The position numbers were made by a program, and so were the translations under genes. 64,000 bases of DNA from Aliidiomarina sp. (GTDB lineage Bacteria > Pseudomonadota > Gammaproteobacteria > Enterobacterales > Alteromonadaceae), in the NCBI RefSeq assembly GCF_022565475.1, contig NZ_JAIUMR010000007.1, positions 92,335 through 156,334 of the forward strand, written 5' to 3'. This document shows, piece after piece, positions 28,635-40,381 of this stretch. Each line of letters opens with the position of its first letter. Position 1 is the first letter of the stretch. The notes below the pieces were generated by a model. That model was not told the origin of the DNA. It did no database searches and saw only the letters and a program-made list of their open reading frames with translations.

Positions 28635-28707
28635 GGGGCTCTCTTCTTCACCGTGATAGAATAGGGCAAGTTTATCATAAATCAATATGTTGCATAGCGA
28701 GAGAGAC

Positions 28708-29769
28708 ATGAATCTGACGGTTACGGCCAGTATTGTGCACGAAATTTATCAGGATCCTGATGGAAATTACGGCGTTCGATTTTCCCCTGCGACGCTCCAA
28801 AATGACCCGGAAGTGGTCACATTACTTGCTGAATTGTCGCAAGTTTATAATGCAAAACCAACCAAGGGTTATGCAAGCTTTGTCACCATAGACGATCCTA
28901 TTTATGCGGAAGCCCGGGAGCGCGGCGAGTCGATACCTGAGCCAGAGTTCCCTAAGTTACTGACTGGCTGGTTACAGGACACGACACCTTTTGTCGAACT
29001 TTCCCAACAAGTAGCGCGACTGTTGCAACAGCAGTTGACGCAATATGCAGTAGCGGAAGCAGGCTTTTTATTACTTGCTGATTATGAAGAAAATGGTGAT
29101 CGCTTTTTACTCGTCGGTTTTTTACCTGTGCGTGATGGTGTCATGGTGCAACCTGATTTAAGTGTGCATAAAGCGGCGCAGTTAGACGTCGCGAAAGTAC
29201 AATTAGCGGCACGAATTAATTTAACCGAGTTTCAGGCCAAGGCTGACGATCTGTATTACATTTCATTTTTAAAGGGACGGACGGGCCGCAAAGCCGGCGA
29301 GTTCTTTTTGGATTTTCTCGGCTGTGCCGAACGAGTGAATGCGAAAGCAAGTACGCAGCAACTGGTTAATACCGTACAAGCTATGGTGACCACGTCTGAT
29401 GTTGGTGCGGATCAAGCACAACAGATTCGTCAAGAAGTGTATGACTATTGCGGCGAACAATGGCAGCAAGGCGGTCAGGTCGACTTGAGTTCATTGGATC
29501 AACGGCTCGCCGAACAAGGTTCACCCTCGATCAAGGGTTTCGCCAATGAGCGTGGTGTTGAGTTACCTGACTCTTTTCCGGCTGATAAGTCGAGTCTGCG
29601 GCAACTGATGAAGTTTCAGGGGCAGGGAGGCGGTGTCAGTATCGCTTTTGAGCAGAAACTCATTGGCAGTCGTGTGCAGTATGATCCGGCAACTGATACG
29701 ATTACGATTGTTGGAACACCGCCTAACTTGCGGGATCAACTGCGCCGTTTTTATGGTCTTAATGATTGA
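28708..29769 (+). CDS. yejK: nucleoid-associated protein YejK/NdpA
   Basis: Member of the NdpA/YejK family (Pfam NA37), a nucleoid-associated protein reported to bind DNA and topoisomerase IV. 353 residues against 335 in E. coli. Blocks KAAQLDVAKVQLAARINL, YISFLKGRTGRKAGEFF and FLGCAER are family-typical. The ATG at 28708 is preceded by GAGAGAG; an in-frame TTG at 28687 is less likely. Divergent from yejL-yejM, as in E. coli. Confidence 0.92.
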   Translation: MNLTVTASIVHEIYQDPDGNYGVRFSPATLQNDPEVVTLLAELSQVYNAKPTKGYASFVTIDDPIYAEARERGESIPEPEFPKLLTGWLQDTTPFVELSQQVARLLQQQLTQYAVAEAGFLLLADYEENGDRFLLVGFLPVRDGVMVQPDLSVHKAAQLDVAKVQLAARINLTEFQAKADDLYYISFLKGRTGRKAGEFFLDFLGCAERVNAKASTQQLVNTVQAMVTTSDVGADQAQQIRQEVYDYCGEQWQQGGQVDLSSLDQRLAEQGSPSIKGFANERGVELPDSFPADKSSLRQLMKFQGQGGGVSIAFEQKLIGSRVQYDPATDTITIVGTPPNLRDQLRRFYGLND

Positions 29770-29782
29770 TTCAGTCAAAGAA

Positions 29783-29817
29783 AATGCCAGCGCTCTGTAA
29801 ATCAGAGTGCTGGCATT
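29783..29817. terminator. hairpin terminator between yejK and cspD
   Basis: A 15-bp stem with one G-T pair (29783-29797 with 29803-29817) and loop TAAAT, between convergent yejK and cspD. T runs are weak on both sides, so some uncertainty remains. Confidence 0.65.
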
Positions 29818-29837
29818 GTCTGTGAAGCGCGAGGTTG

Positions 29838-30062
29838 CTATTCGGAATTGGGTTCAGCGGAATGAGGAACAATATTCATTGCATGTAAACCTTTTGGTCC
29901 TTCTTCCAGCTCAAAGTTGACTTCTTGTCCAGCTTTTAGCGTACGGTATCCTTCCATTTGAATGGTGGAGTAGTGGGCAAAAATATCGCCACTACGTTCC
30001 TCTGATTCAATAAATCCGAACCCTTTCGTGTTATTGAACCATTTGACTTTACCGGTAGCCAT
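29838..30062 (-). CDS. cspD: cold shock-like protein CspD
   Basis: 74-residue single cold-shock domain, the same length as E. coli CspD, which inhibits replication and is induced in stationary phase. RNP-1 is KGFGFIES and RNP-2 DIFAHYS; TIQMEGYRTLKAGQEV and the C-terminal GPKGLHAMNIVP mark the CspD branch rather than CspA. The start at 30062 (MATGKVKWF) has GAAGGA upstream; a 7-residue longer frame is possible. Divergent from clpS-clpA, the conserved gammaproteobacterial arrangement. Confidence 0.93.
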   Translation of the reverse strand: MATGKVKWFNNTKGFGFIESEERSGDIFAHYSTIQMEGYRTLKAGQEVNFELEEGPKGLHAMNIVPHSAEPNSE

Positions 30063-30283
30063 ACTTCTACTTCCTTCTTGCATTTGTTGTTTTGTTATAA
30101 TGATTATGGGTCACACCTGTTATTGTTATTGGGGTGCGAAGACTGTCATGAAGCACTTGTGTATCATGCACTTGAAATCTGCAACAAACAGTACCATCTG
30201 TTAATGTAGATAAGACCAAAAAATAGTCAAGGTTTTTACGGGAAATTTATTACAAATTTTTAACGAATAAATCTGGAAAAAAC

Positions 30284-30312
30284 TTACCGGCTAGAAAAAT
30301 TCTAGCTATAGT
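30284..30312 (+). promoter_or_regulatory. candidate clpS-clpA promoter with palindromic spacer
   Basis: TATAGT at 30307-30312 is a fair -10 box, and TTACCG at 30284-30289 a weak -35 box 17 bp upstream. The 17-bp spacer is exactly the inverted repeat GCTAGAA-AAA-TTCTAGC (30290-30306), which looks like an operator. Confidence 0.45.
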
Positions 30313-30342
30313 TATGAAGAGCACTGGGATTACTTTGAAGCA

Positions 30343-30660
30343 ATGACTTGGTTTAGCGACTCCATACCTGAGCATCATTTAGACGAGGCGACTGATACTG
30401 TTTTACAGCCGCCACGTATGTATCAGGTGATGTTGAATAATGACGATTTTACGCCGATGGACTTTGTCATCGAAGTATTGGTCCGTTTCTTCCGACTCGA
30501 TCAAGAATCGGCAACCGAAGTGATGTTAAAAGTGCACCATCACGGTAAAGCAGTGTGTGGTGTGTACTCTGCAGAAATTGCAGAAACGAAAGTGGTGCAG
30601 GTGAATCAGTACGCACGCGATAACCAGCATCCGTTGCTCTGTACCATGGAGCAAGTTTGA
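30343..30660 (+). CDS. clpS: ATP-dependent Clp protease adaptor ClpS
   Basis: Delivers N-degron substrates (N-terminal Leu, Phe, Tyr, Trp) to ClpAP. 105 residues, typical of the family. The binding-pocket segment [16 protein letters not shown] and the [14 protein letters not shown] block are intact. Directly upstream of clpA (22-bp gap), so the two form an operon. Confidence 0.95.
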   Translation: MTWFSDSIPEHHLDEATDTVLQPPRMYQVMLNNDDFTPMDFVIEVLVRFFRLDQESATEVMLKVHHHGKAVCGVYSAEIAETKVVQVNQYARDNQHPLLCTMEQV

Positions 30661-30682
30661 TTTGTGAAGTAAGGAGAGCAGT

Positions 30683-32941
30683 ATGCTAAACAAAGCGCTC
30701 GAGATTTCGCTAAATGATGCATTTCGTTTAGCACGTGAACGCCAACACGAGTTAATGACCGTTGAACACTTGCTCGTCGCATTACTGGATAACCCAGAAG
30801 CTTCGGAGGCTTTACGTGCCTGCGGCGTTGATTTTTCTGGATTAAAAAGTGACCTATTAACTTACATCGATCGCTCTACCCCTCGCTTTCCTGAAAATGA
30901 TCTCGGTGAAACACAGCCAACGCTTGGCTTTCAGCGCGTTTTGCAACGTGCCGTCTTTCATGTCCAGTCTTCAGGCAATTCGGAAGTTACCGGCGCAAAT
31001 GTGTTGGTGGCAATTTTCAGTGAACAAGAATCTCAGGCCGTCTATTTGCTCAACAAGCACGAGGTGACCCGCCTTGATGTTGTCAATTTCATATCGCACG
31101 GTATTTCTCGTGTTGAAGAAGAAAAAGGTGCACCGATAGATTCGACAGAAGCGACTGGCGAATCGGAAGAGCAAAGTTTTCTTGCACGTTTTTGTGTAAA
31201 TCTTAATCAACGGGCGAAAGCGGGTAAGATTGATCCGCTGATCGGACGCGATTTGGAATTAGAGCGAACGGTGCAAGTGCTTTGTCGGCGGCGCAAGAAT
31301 AATCCTCTGCTGGTCGGCGAGGCGGGTGTAGGTAAAACTGCTATCGCGGAAGGTTTGGCGTGGAAGATTGAGCAGGGCGATGTTCCCGAAGTCATGGCTG
31401 ACGCAGTGATTTATAGTCTCGACATGGGTGGCCTTTTGGCGGGTACGAAATACCGCGGTGATTTTGAGAAGCGCTTTAAAGCCTTGTTGAAAGAAATTAC
31501 CAAGCAGCAACATGGTATTTTATTTATCGACGAAATTCATACGATTATCGGCGCTGGCTCTGCTTCGGGCGGCGTTATGGATGCATCGAACTTGTTGAAA
31601 CCACTTCTCTCCAGCGGCGAACTGAAATGTATAGGTTCAACGACTTATCAAGAATATAAGAATATTTTTGAAAAAGACCGGGCGTTGGTGCGTCGCTTCC
31701 AGAAGATTGATGTGACAGAACCGTCGATCGAGGATACAACACGAATTCTTTTAGGATTGCGTGATAAATATGAAGCACACCACGGCATTCGTTATACGCA
31801 ACCCGCAATTCGTGCTGCTGCTGAATTAGCGGCAAAGTATATCAACGATCGTCATTTACCTGACAAAGCGATTGATGTGCTGGATGAAGCCGGAGCGAGT
31901 CAACGTTTGTTGCCGCAATCAAAACGGAAGAAGACGATTGGTGTTGGTGATATTGAAGCTATTATTTCGCGGATTGCTCGGGTTCCCGCGCAGTCGGTTT
32001 CGCGAAACGATCAAAGTATGCTGAAGCAACTCGATCGCAATTTGAAAATGGTGGTGTTTGGGCAGGACAATGCAATTGACTCCTTAGTCGCCGCGATTCG
32101 GTTGACACGCAGCGGACTTGGCGGTGAGCACAAACCTGTTGGTTCATTCTTATTTGCAGGCCCAACGGGCGTTGGCAAAACGGAAGTTACCCAGCAATTA
32201 GCTAAAGCCATGGGCGTTGAATTACTGCGGTTTGATATGTCTGAGTATATGGAGCGCCATGCGGTGAGCCGTTTAATCGGTGCCCCTCCAGGTTATGTCG
32301 GTTTTGAACAAGGTGGTCTGCTTACCGAGGCAGTGATTAAGCATCCGTACAGTGTGGTGCTACTCGATGAAATCGAAAAAGCGCACAATGATATCTTTAA
32401 TATCTTACTGCAAGTGATGGATAACGGTACATTAACCGACAATAACGGTCGTAAAGCGGACTTCCGCAATGTTGTGCTGGTGATGACGACCAATGCGGGT
32501 GTGCGTGAAACCGAGCGTAAATCCATCGGTTTTCAGGAGCAAGATCATAAGTTCGATGTCATGTCGGAAATTAACAAGGTGTTTACGCCGGAGTTCCGCA
32601 ACCGCCTCGATGGTATTATTTGGTTCGATCATCTGAATACCGAAGTCATCTTGCAAGTGGTTGATAAATTCATTTGTGAGTTGCAAGCGCAGTTGGACAA
32701 GAAAGGTGTGTCACTCGAAGTCGAAAGTCCTGCTTTAGCGTGGTTAGCTGAAAAAGGCTACGACAGGGCAATGGGTGCGCGGCCGATGACGCGTGTCATT
32801 CAAGAACATTTGAAAAAGCCGTTGGCCAATGAAATATTATTTGGTCGCCTTAGCCAAGGCGGTAATGTGCGTGTTCGCCTTAACGTTGATACGGACTCGC
32901 TCGATTTTGTTTATGATAATGCGAGTGAAGCGGTGACCTAG
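30683..32941 (+). CDS. clpA: Clp protease ATP-binding subunit ClpA
   Basis: AAA+ unfoldase that feeds proteins to ClpP. 752 residues. The N domain (about 1-145) is a double Clp-N repeat. AAA module 1 has GEAGVGKT with Lys218, and module 2 GPTGVGKTE with Lys499. The ClpP-contact loop should lie after module 2's Walker B; I see an IGF segment (KSIGFQEQ) there. AAGGAG before the ATG. A strong bidirectional terminator follows, shared with convergent infA. Confidence 0.96.
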   Translation: MLNKALEISLNDAFRLARERQHELMTVEHLLVALLDNPEASEALRACGVDFSGLKSDLLTYIDRSTPRFPENDLGETQPTLGFQRVLQRAVFHVQSSGNSEVTGANVLVAIFSEQESQAVYLLNKHEVTRLDVVNFISHGISRVEEEKGAPIDSTEATGESEEQSFLARFCVNLNQRAKAGKIDPLIGRDLELERTVQVLCRRRKNNPLLVGEAGVGKTAIAEGLAWKIEQGDVPEVMADAVIYSLDMGGLLAGTKYRGDFEKRFKALLKEITKQQHGILFIDEIHTIIGAGSASGGVMDASNLLKPLLSSGELKCIGSTTYQEYKNIFEKDRALVRRFQKIDVTEPSIEDTTRILLGLRDKYEAHHGIRYTQPAIRAAAELAAKYINDRHLPDKAIDVLDEAGASQRLLPQSKRKKTIGVGDIEAIISRIARVPAQSVSRNDQSMLKQLDRNLKMVVFGQDNAIDSLVAAIRLTRSGLGGEHKPVGSFLFAGPTGVGKTEVTQQLAKAMGVELLRFDMSEYMERHAVSRLIGAPPGYVGFEQGGLLTEAVIKHPYSVVLLDEIEKAHNDIFNILLQVMDNGTLTDNNGRKADFRNVVLVMTTNAGVRETERKSIGFQEQDHKFDVMSEINKVFTPEFRNRLDGIIWFDHLNTEVILQVVDKFICELQAQLDKKGVSLEVESPALAWLAEKGYDRAMGARPMTRVIQEHLKKPLANEILFGRLSQGGNVRVRLNVDTDSLDFVYDNASEAVT

Positions 32942-32979
32942 TTCACACTAGTTCACAGCCAGTTAACTGTCAGACACGA

Positions 32980-33006
32980 AAAAACCCAGCCATGTGCTGG
33001 GTTTTT
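32980..33006. terminator. bidirectional terminator between clpA and infA
   Basis: Stem AAAAACCCAGC/GCTGGGTTTTT with loop CATGT; T runs on both strands. It serves clpA on plus and, about 100 bases beyond its stop, infA on minus. Confidence 0.92.
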
Positions 33007-33104
33007 ATTTTCTAACGCAGGTGCCTTAGGCTAGCGTAGAAAAACTTCACGTTATCAAGTTGGGATGCGATTAACCCGCTGGCATCAGCAGCGGATAGAC
33101 ACAA

Positions 33105-33389
<285 letters not shown>

Positions 33390-34133
33390 TTAATTGCCAA
33401 CATTCGCGATGGGTATTTGTCGCGAGCACCAGCGTTGCTGGTCAAATTCGAGTTCTGGCTGTTCTTTTAATGCTTGAATAAACGCAGATCGAGGCAGCTC
33501 TTGTGCGCCCATTTGCTGCAAAAAAGGGTTCATAATTTGACAATCGATACGTTCAATGGCGAGCCGTTGAAGCTCGTCGCCTAACGCAACTAGAGCTACT
33601 TTAGAGGCGTTCGGTGTTAAACTAAACATGCTTTCACCGCAAAATGTCCGTTTCACCTGTACACCGTAAAGTCCGCCGACTAAGGTTTCGCCTTGCCAAA
33701 CCTCGATAGAATGCGCATGGCCTAATTCGTGGAGGGCAATATACGCCTGTTGCATTGCTGGCGTAATCCATGTGCCATTGCCGGGACCGCGGGGGACTTT
33801 TGCGCAGTGTCGTATCACCGCAGCGAAATCTCGATTTAAAGTGACCTGATACGGACACTGTTTGATGAATTTCCGTAAGGAACGGTTGCACCGCACGGAA
33901 TCGCTTGCGATGACAGCACGTTTTGAGGGCGACCACCAAAGAATAGGTTCATTCGGGCTAAACCACGGAAAAATACCGCGTTGATATGCGTTCATCAGAC
34001 GAGTGGGTGACAAGCAGCCACCAATCGCTAAGAGGCCGTCTGGGTCATCATGTGCGAACTCAACGCTAGGGAACGGTGCATTGGCATCCGCATCGAGAAC
34101 GTAAAAATAGGGCGGGCGTGGTGATTTGCTCAT
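33390..34133 (-). CDS. aat: leucyl/phenylalanyl-tRNA--protein transferase
   Basis: Adds Leu or Phe from aminoacyl-tRNA to proteins with N-terminal Lys or Arg, creating N-degrons read by ClpS. 247 residues. Conserved: DGLLAIGGCLSPTRLMNAYQRGIFPWF, PILWWSPSKRAV, GTWITPAMQQAY and GESMFS. No clear Shine-Dalgarno is visible before the ATG, which follows the trxB stop by 48 bp. E. coli has cydDC in this gap; here they are absent. No arginyl-transferase homologue (bpt/ate) is next to it. Confidence 0.95.
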   Translation of the reverse strand: MSKSPRPPYFYVLDADANAPFPSVEFAHDDPDGLLAIGGCLSPTRLMNAYQRGIFPWFSPNEPILWWSPSKRAVIASDSVRCNRSLRKFIKQCPYQVTLNRDFAAVIRHCAKVPRGPGNGTWITPAMQQAYIALHELGHAHSIEVWQGETLVGGLYGVQVKRTFCGESMFSLTPNASKVALVALGDELQRLAIERIDCQIMNPFLQQMGAQELPRSAFIQALKEQPELEFDQQRWCSRQIPIANVGN

Positions 34134-34181
34134 CGCGAGAGAGAAGCGGGGACAGACCCTACGGAAAGTCCCCAGCTTAAG

Positions 34182-35162
<981 letters not shown>

Positions 35163-35242
35163 TTAAGGTCAACAGAATTGAAAACCGATAGTTATGATAC
35201 GTTTTGGACGCTCCCATTCTAGGGAGTTGTTTCCACAGGGTA

Positions 35243-35267
35243 AAGAGCCGGCTTCAAGCCGGCTCTT
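35243..35267 (-). terminator. hairpin terminator after ald
   Basis: Stem of 11 bp (core GAGCCGGCT/AGCCGGCTC) with a 3-nt loop in the gap between the ald stop and trxB start. On minus it is followed only by TTTA. Confidence 0.6.
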
Positions 35268-35287
35268 ATTTTGTTGTAACGATTTCT

Positions 35288-36415
35288 TTAACGCTGAATC
35301 GCTTCAGCTGGATCCATATACTCTAAGCCGAGCTTCTCGCCTAAGTCATCGTGGACGGCTTTATAGGTGATATAACCTTTGTGCATGTTCAAGCCATTGC
35401 GTAAATTGACATCATTGGTCATCGCCGCAAGGCCTTTATTGGCTAACGCAATACCGTACGGCAAGGTTGCGTTATTTAATGCAATGGTAGACGTCCGCGC
35501 AACACCACCTGGCATGTTGGCCACACAGTAATGCACCACATCGTCAACCACATACGTTGGGTCTTGATGAGTGGTTGCTTTCGAGGTCTCAAAACAGCCG
35601 CCTTGATCAATCGCAACGTCAACGAGTACGGAGCCAGGTTTCATGATCTTAATGTGCTCGCGGGTCAATAATTTCGGTGCCGCTGCGCCTGGAATCAAGA
35701 CAGCGCCAACGACTAAGTCGGCTTCACGTGAGTACTTGTCAATGGCGTCAACGGTTGAATAGACGGTTTTGACCCGACCCATGAAAATATCGTCAAGTTC
35801 ACGTAAGCGCGGCAACGAACGGTCGAGAATGGTGACATCAGCGCCCAGGCCAACGGCCATTTTTGCAGCTTGCGTACCGACCACACCACCACCAATGATC
35901 AGAACTTTGCCAGGTGCAACGCCAGGTACGCCACCAAGTAAAGTACCGCTACCACCTTGGATTTTTTCTAAGTTGTGGGCACCCGCTTGAATCGACATCC
36001 GTCCAGCCACTTCGCTCATTGGTGCAAGCAAGGGCAAACCGCCACGATTATCAGTAACCGTCTCGTAAGCGATTGCGGTGACGCGTGCTTCGGCGAGCAA
36101 ACGCGTTTGCTCTGGATCTGGTGCTAAATGTAAGTAAGTATAAAGAATCTGGCCTTCACGAAGTTGTTTACATTCGCCCGGTTGCGGCTCTTTCACTTTC
36201 ACGATCATGTCGGCACTTGCAAAAATCTCTTCCGGTGTGTCAACAATTCGCGCACCTGCGGCTTCGTAGTCTTCGTTGGTAAAACCAATCGCCACGCCGC
36301 CATCGCGCTGAACCATCACTTGATGGCCGTGAGCGACATACTCGCGAACAGCAGCCGGGGTTAAGCCGATGCGATATTCATGGTTTTTAATCTCTTTAGG
36401 TACACCGATCAACAT
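35288..36415 (-). CDS. ald: alanine dehydrogenase
   Basis: NAD-dependent oxidative deamination of L-alanine to pyruvate and ammonia. 375 residues. The catalytic residues sit at family positions: Arg15, Lys75 (VKVKEPQ) and His96 (TYLHLA). The NAD-binding [13 protein letters not shown]ossmann loop is intact. GAGG precedes the ATG. It is divergent from lrp across 187 bp; Lrp-type regulators commonly activate ald in response to alanine, so direct control is likely but not shown. Fits an amino-acid-using metabolism. Confidence 0.96.
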   Translation of the reverse strand: MLIGVPKEIKNHEYRIGLTPAAVREYVAHGHQVMVQRDGGVAIGFTNEDYEAAGARIVDTPEEIFASADMIVKVKEPQPGECKQLREGQILYTYLHLAPDPEQTRLLAEARVTAIAYETVTDNRGGLPLLAPMSEVAGRMSIQAGAHNLEKIQGGSGTLLGGVPGVAPGKVLIIGGGVVGTQAAKMAVGLGADVTILDRSLPRLRELDDIFMGRVKTVYSTVDAIDKYSREADLVVGAVLIPGAAAPKLLTREHIKIMKPGSVLVDVAIDQGGCFETSKATTHQDPTYVVDDVVHYCVANMPGGVARTSTIALNNATLPYGIALANKGLAAMTNDVNLRNGLNMHKGYITYKAVHDDLGEKLGLEYMDPAEAIQR

Positions 36416-36564
36416 AATAAAAAAGCCTCAAGTGAATGTGATTATGAAAGGCGATTGATGTGGCTCAACGGCCTTTCAAGAGTTCGTTGTGTGCGGCAAA
36501 GTATAGCTTAACCGTAGCGGGCATTACTGACTTTTTTGGTGGCAAAAATTAGTAAAAAATGCTA

Positions 36565-36570
36565 TATAAT
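36565..36570 (+). promoter_or_regulatory. candidate -10 box of lrp
   Basis: A perfect TATAAT lies 32 bases before the lrp ATG in an AT-rich region. No good -35 box stands at 16-18 bp, so the promoter may need an activator or extended contacts. Confidence 0.4.
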
Positions 36571-36602
36571 AATCAAATAAAAGTATAAGTGACTATTAAA
36601 CT

Positions 36603-37085
36603 ATGTTTAGAGAGCGTGAAATCACTATTGATCGACTTGACCGGAAAATTCTAAGAATCCTGCAAGAACGTGGGCGAATTTCTAATGTGCAACTCGCCAA
36701 GGAAGTCGGCTTGAGCCCCACACCCTGTTTGGAAAGAGTACGTAAACTTGAGCGCAATGGGGTGATAAAAGGCTATTATGCCAGAATAGACCCCGATAAA
36801 TTGGGATCGCCGCTACTGGTTTTTGTCGAAATTACGTTAAGTAAAACATCGTCAGATGTATTTGCGGAATTCAGTGCCGCAGCGCGTAAAACCGATGAAA
36901 TTTTAGAGTGCCACCTCGTTTCTGGGGACTTTGATTTTCTTTTAAAAGCGCGGGTTGCCGATATGGCCGCTTATCGAAAGTTGCTTGGGGAAACGCTGCT
37001 GAATATGCCCGGCGTCAACGAATCGCGCACTTATGTCGTTATGGAAGCAGTAAAGCAAGAGAATAAAGTCGTAATAAAAGGCTGA
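36603..37085 (+). CDS. lrp: leucine-responsive regulatory protein (Lrp)
   Basis: AsnC/Lrp family global regulator of amino-acid metabolism. 160 residues (E. coli 164). An N-terminal winged HTH (about 8-62, LDRKILRILQERGRISNVQLAKEVGLSP) is followed by the RAM ligand-binding domain (about 70-155). The position between ald and ftsK matches the trxB-lrp-ftsK order of E. coli, so this is the true Lrp rather than a local paralogue, though it may also regulate ald. Confidence 0.94.
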   Translation: MFREREITIDRLDRKILRILQERGRISNVQLAKEVGLSPTPCLERVRKLERNGVIKGYYARIDPDKLGSPLLVFVEITLSKTSSDVFAEFSAAARKTDEILECHLVSGDFDFLLKARVADMAAYRKLLGETLLNMPGVNESRTYVVMEAVKQENKVVIKG

Positions 37086-37181
37086 ATTTAGGTTAGTTTT
37101 GATGTTTAATTTTGAATACTCGAACCGAATCACTGTATGGTATTCTAGGTCGATAATAAAAAGACAAAGAAACGGAGTGTT

Positions 37182-39659
37182 ATGACTGGATTGCAGCGAC
37201 TACTAGAGGCCGGACTCATTCTCTGCGGCGCATTAGCAATATTTTTGCTGACCGCTTTGTTGTCATTTGATCCTGCCGATCCTAGCTGGTCACAAACAGG
37301 GTACACTCAAGAGATTCAAAATGCGGCAGGTGCTATCGGTGCTTGGTTCGCCGATATTCTCTTATTTTCATTCGGTGCGCTCGCGTACTCGATTCCTTTC
37401 GTCGTGGTTGGTTTCGGTTATGTCGTTTTTCATCGTCCGCGGCAATTGTTAACTGTCGACTACCTGACACTTGGTCTGCGCCTATTAGGTATTTTACTGT
37501 TTCTTGCCGGAGCTACCGGTATTGCCGCGTTGAATTTTGCGGATATCTATTACTTCCCCGCAGGAGGACTCGTCGGCAGCGTGATCATCGCAGCGATGTT
37601 GCCGTACTTTAACCTCGGTGGTACGACGTTATTACTTCTAACCTTCATTCTCACCGGGATTACGTTAATTACCGGATTGTCGTGGATAGCTTTAGTCGAC
37701 AAGATGGGTGCAGCAACCATTGCTGCAGCACTTTGGATCGCAAAGCCGTTCACTTCTCGTTTGGGCGCAAAGTCTGACGCTGTCAAACCGAAGCAGAGTT
37801 CATCCGCGAAAGTGGTATCAACTGCCGAAAAGTCGAGATGGTTTTCTGGGCTATTCAGCCGCTGGTTCTCGCCTCGAAATAAACAAGAAAAATCGAAAAA
37901 AGTTGAGCCTGACGAAACGTGGGAATCCTTGCCAGTGGGCGGTCAACATGTGCTTGAAGATGATAATTTGCCATCGTTTTCCACCCGTGATGCGATTGAT
38001 GAAGTATCGGACGAAGCGCTTTTAGCTGATTTTGACGACGATGACGATGACGTACCGCAAATAGCAGCGAGAAAGCCGCAGCCACCCGTTGCCAGACCTG
38101 TTGAAAAGAAACCGCAACTGACAAAAGCAAAGGCGGAAGCGACAGAAAAGAGTGCGCAATGGGTCAGTGAACTGCCGTCTATTCAACTATTGGACCGTGC
38201 TAATCGTTCTGGCAACCCAATTAGCCAAAGTGAACTCGACGAGGTCAGTCGGACTGTCGAGTCGGTGTTAAAAGATTTTGGCGTTGAGGTGCAGGTCGCT
38301 GGTGTTCAACCTGGGCCAGTGGTCACGCGTTTTGAGCTGGATCTCGCTCCCGGTGTGAAGGTGAGCAAAATTTCCAACTTGGCAAAAGATATCGCTCGCT
38401 CGTTGTCTGCAATTGCGGTGCGTGTGGTCGAGGTCATTCCGGGTAAATCGTACGTCGGTTTAGAGCTACCCAACAAACATCGCGAAATCGTTCGCTTAAG
38501 CGAAGTTCTTGAGAGCGAAGGATTTGCCAAATCGCCGTCACCCTTGAGCATGGTGCTAGGGAAAGATATTGCGGGCAAACCAGTAACCGTTGACTTGGCA
38601 AAAATGCCCCATCTATTGGTGGCAGGTACAACCGGTTCAGGTAAGTCCGTGGGCATTAACGTCATGATTCTGAGCATGCTGTATAAATCACAGCCCGAAG
38701 ATGTGCGCATGATCATGATTGACCCGAAAATGTTAGAGCTCTCCGTGTATGACGGTATTCCACATCTATTGACTGAGGTCGTGACCGACATGAAAGATGC
38801 AGCCAATGCGCTGCGTTGGTGTGTTGGTGAGATGGAACGTCGGTATAAACTGATGTCCGCACTTGGGGTAAGAAATTTAAAGGGCTACAACCAGAAAGTG
38901 GAAGACGCTATTGCTGCTGGTGAACCGTTACGTGACCCGATTTGGAAGCCCGGTGACTCGATGGACGAGCGTCCACCTGAACTCGGCAAACTGCCTTATA
39001 TCGTCGTCGTGGTTGACGAATTGGCTGACATGATGATGATTGTTGGCAAAAAAGTCGAAGAGCTTATTGCACGGATCGCGCAAAAAGCACGAGCAGCAGG
39101 TATCCACTTGATTCTCGCAACGCAACGGCCATCGGTGGATGTGATTACGGGGTTGATTAAGGCGAATATTCCGACACGGATTTCATTTCAAGTGTCGTCA
39201 AAAATTGACTCGCGTACGATTCTCGATCAAAGCGGCGCAGAGCATCTGTTAGGCCAGGGCGATATGCTTTATATGCCCCCGGGCTCAGGTGTACCGGTGC
39301 GTGTGCATGGTGCATTTGTTGATGACCACGAAGTGCATGCTGTTGTCGCAGACTGGAAGCAACGAGGCGCTCCACAGTATTTAGAGGATATTTTGAGTGG
39401 TGATCAGGGTGATGAAGGATTATTGCCGGGTGAAGCCGCTGATGAGGACGGCGAATCGGATCCGTTATATGACGAAGCCGTTGCTTTCGTTACCGAAGCC
39501 GGTCGTGTGTCGGTGTCGAGTATTCAGCGTAAATTCCGGATTGGTTACAATCGTGCTGCTCGGATTGTCGAACAAATGGAAGTTTCTGGTGTCGTATCAG
39601 CAGCAGGGCACAATGGTGCTCGAGAAGTTTTAGCCGCGAAACCACCGAGGGATTATTGA
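37182..39659 (+). CDS. ftsK: DNA translocase FtsK
   Basis: Septum-bound DNA pump that aligns chromosome dimers and activates XerCD at dif. 825 residues, much shorter than the 1329 of E. coli because the linker is short. Four membrane helices occupy about 1-170. A Ser/Lys/Asp-rich linker (about 200-320) is followed by the RecA-like motor with [10 protein letters not shown] (Walker A) and [12 protein letters not shown] (Walker B). The C-terminal gamma winged-helix domain (about 760-825) reads KOPS. GGAG precedes the ATG. The stop overlaps the lolA ATG by one base. Confidence 0.96.
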   Translation: MTGLQRLLEAGLILCGALAIFLLTALLSFDPADPSWSQTGYTQEIQNAAGAIGAWFADILLFSFGALAYSIPFVVVGFGYVVFHRPRQLLTVDYLTLGLRLLGILLFLAGATGIAALNFADIYYFPAGGLVGSVIIAAMLPYFNLGGTTLLLLTFILTGITLITGLSWIALVDKMGAATIAAALWIAKPFTSRLGAKSDAVKPKQSSSAKVVSTAEKSRWFSGLFSRWFSPRNKQEKSKKVEPDETWESLPVGGQHVLEDDNLPSFSTRDAIDEVSDEALLADFDDDDDDVPQIAARKPQPPVARPVEKKPQLTKAKAEATEKSAQWVSELPSIQLLDRANRSGNPISQSELDEVSRTVESVLKDFGVEVQVAGVQPGPVVTRFELDLAPGVKVSKISNLAKDIARSLSAIAVRVVEVIPGKSYVGLELPNKHREIVRLSEVLESEGFAKSPSPLSMVLGKDIAGKPVTVDLAKMPHLLVAGTTGSGKSVGINVMILSMLYKSQPEDVRMIMIDPKMLELSVYDGIPHLLTEVVTDMKDAANALRWCVGEMERRYKLMSALGVRNLKGYNQKVEDAIAAGEPLRDPIWKPGDSMDERPPELGKLPYIVVVVDELADMMMIVGKKVEELIARIAQKARAAGIHLILATQRPSVDVITGLIKANIPTRISFQVSSKIDSRTILDQSGAEHLLGQGDMLYMPPGSGVPVRVHGAFVDDHEVHAVVADWKQRGAPQYLEDILSGDQGDEGLLPGEAADEDGESDPLYDEAVAFVTEAGRVSVSSIQRKFRIGYNRAARIVEQMEVSGVVSAAGHNGAREVLAAKPPRDY

Positions 39660-40354
39660 TGTATCGGACCCTATTTACTCATGCAACTTTGCTTGCTGCG
39701 TTGTTCGTTGGACACAGTGCTGTTGCCGAAACGAAAGCAGACTCTAACGTCAACAGTGAGACTTCACTACAGGCGGCCAGCGCGCAAGCGCTGCAACAAC
39801 GGCTGTATGATTTAAAAAGCTTGCAAGGTCATTTTATGCAAGAGATCTTTGAAGATGGTCACCTGATTCAAGAGCTGCAAGGCCATTTTGTGCTCGAACG
39901 ACCCGCGCGGTTACGTTGGGTTACCGAAGCGCCGGAAGCGTCGGTGATGGTGGCGGACGGCGATACCTTGTGGTACTACAACCCATTCATTGAACAAGTG
40001 ACATTGTTTAATCAAGCCGATGCCATGCAGTCAAATCCGCTCTTATTATTGTTAGAAAATGAGCAGCAGGATTGGCAAGACTTTATCGTGGAGCAACAGG
40101 ATCACGATCAGCTTCAGGTCTGGTCGATTGCAGACAAGCCAGGTACGTCAGGCAGCGGCAGTGTCCTCGAGTTAGCGTTTCGTAAAGACTCAAGTGCTAA
40201 ATTTGCGCTTGAAACAATTCGCTTGCGCGACTTGCATGGGCAAGAAAGTGTCTTTTATTTGGCGAACTTGGTCTATAACGCGGAGGTGGATGGCAAACCA
40301 TTCCAGTTTGACATTCCAGCGGGAACAGATATCGATGATCAGCGTGATGATTAG
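39659..40354 (+). CDS. lolA: outer-membrane lipoprotein carrier protein LolA
   Basis: Periplasmic chaperone that carries lipoproteins from LolCDE to LolB. 231 residues with a signal peptide (cleavage after AVAE-type site, about residue 23). Family blocks: LYDLKSLQGHFMQ, GHFVLERPARLRWVTEAP and DGDTLWYYNPFIEQV. The ATG overlaps the ftsK stop (TGATG) with GAGG upstream, so translation is coupled to ftsK. Confidence 0.94.
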   Translation: MYRTLFTHATLLAALFVGHSAVAETKADSNVNSETSLQAASAQALQQRLYDLKSLQGHFMQEIFEDGHLIQELQGHFVLERPARLRWVTEAPEASVMVADGDTLWYYNPFIEQVTLFNQADAMQSNPLLLLLENEQQDWQDFIVEQQDHDQLQVWSIADKPGTSGSGSVLELAFRKDSSAKFALETIRLRDLHGQESVFYLANLVYNAEVDGKPFQFDIPAGTDIDDQRDD

Positions 40355-40381
40355 ACGGTTACTTGCGAATAGGACGTTCAA

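Noticed and set aside
30146..30174. Imperfect direct repeat TCATG..GCACTTG in the cspD-clpS gap
   Set aside because: Two short copies with unequal internal spacing; could easily be chance.
38306..38806. 166-codon open frame on minus inside ftsK
   Set aside because: It is fully inside the well-conserved FtsK motor region, with no RBS and a low-complexity Ser/Thr-rich product: a shadow.
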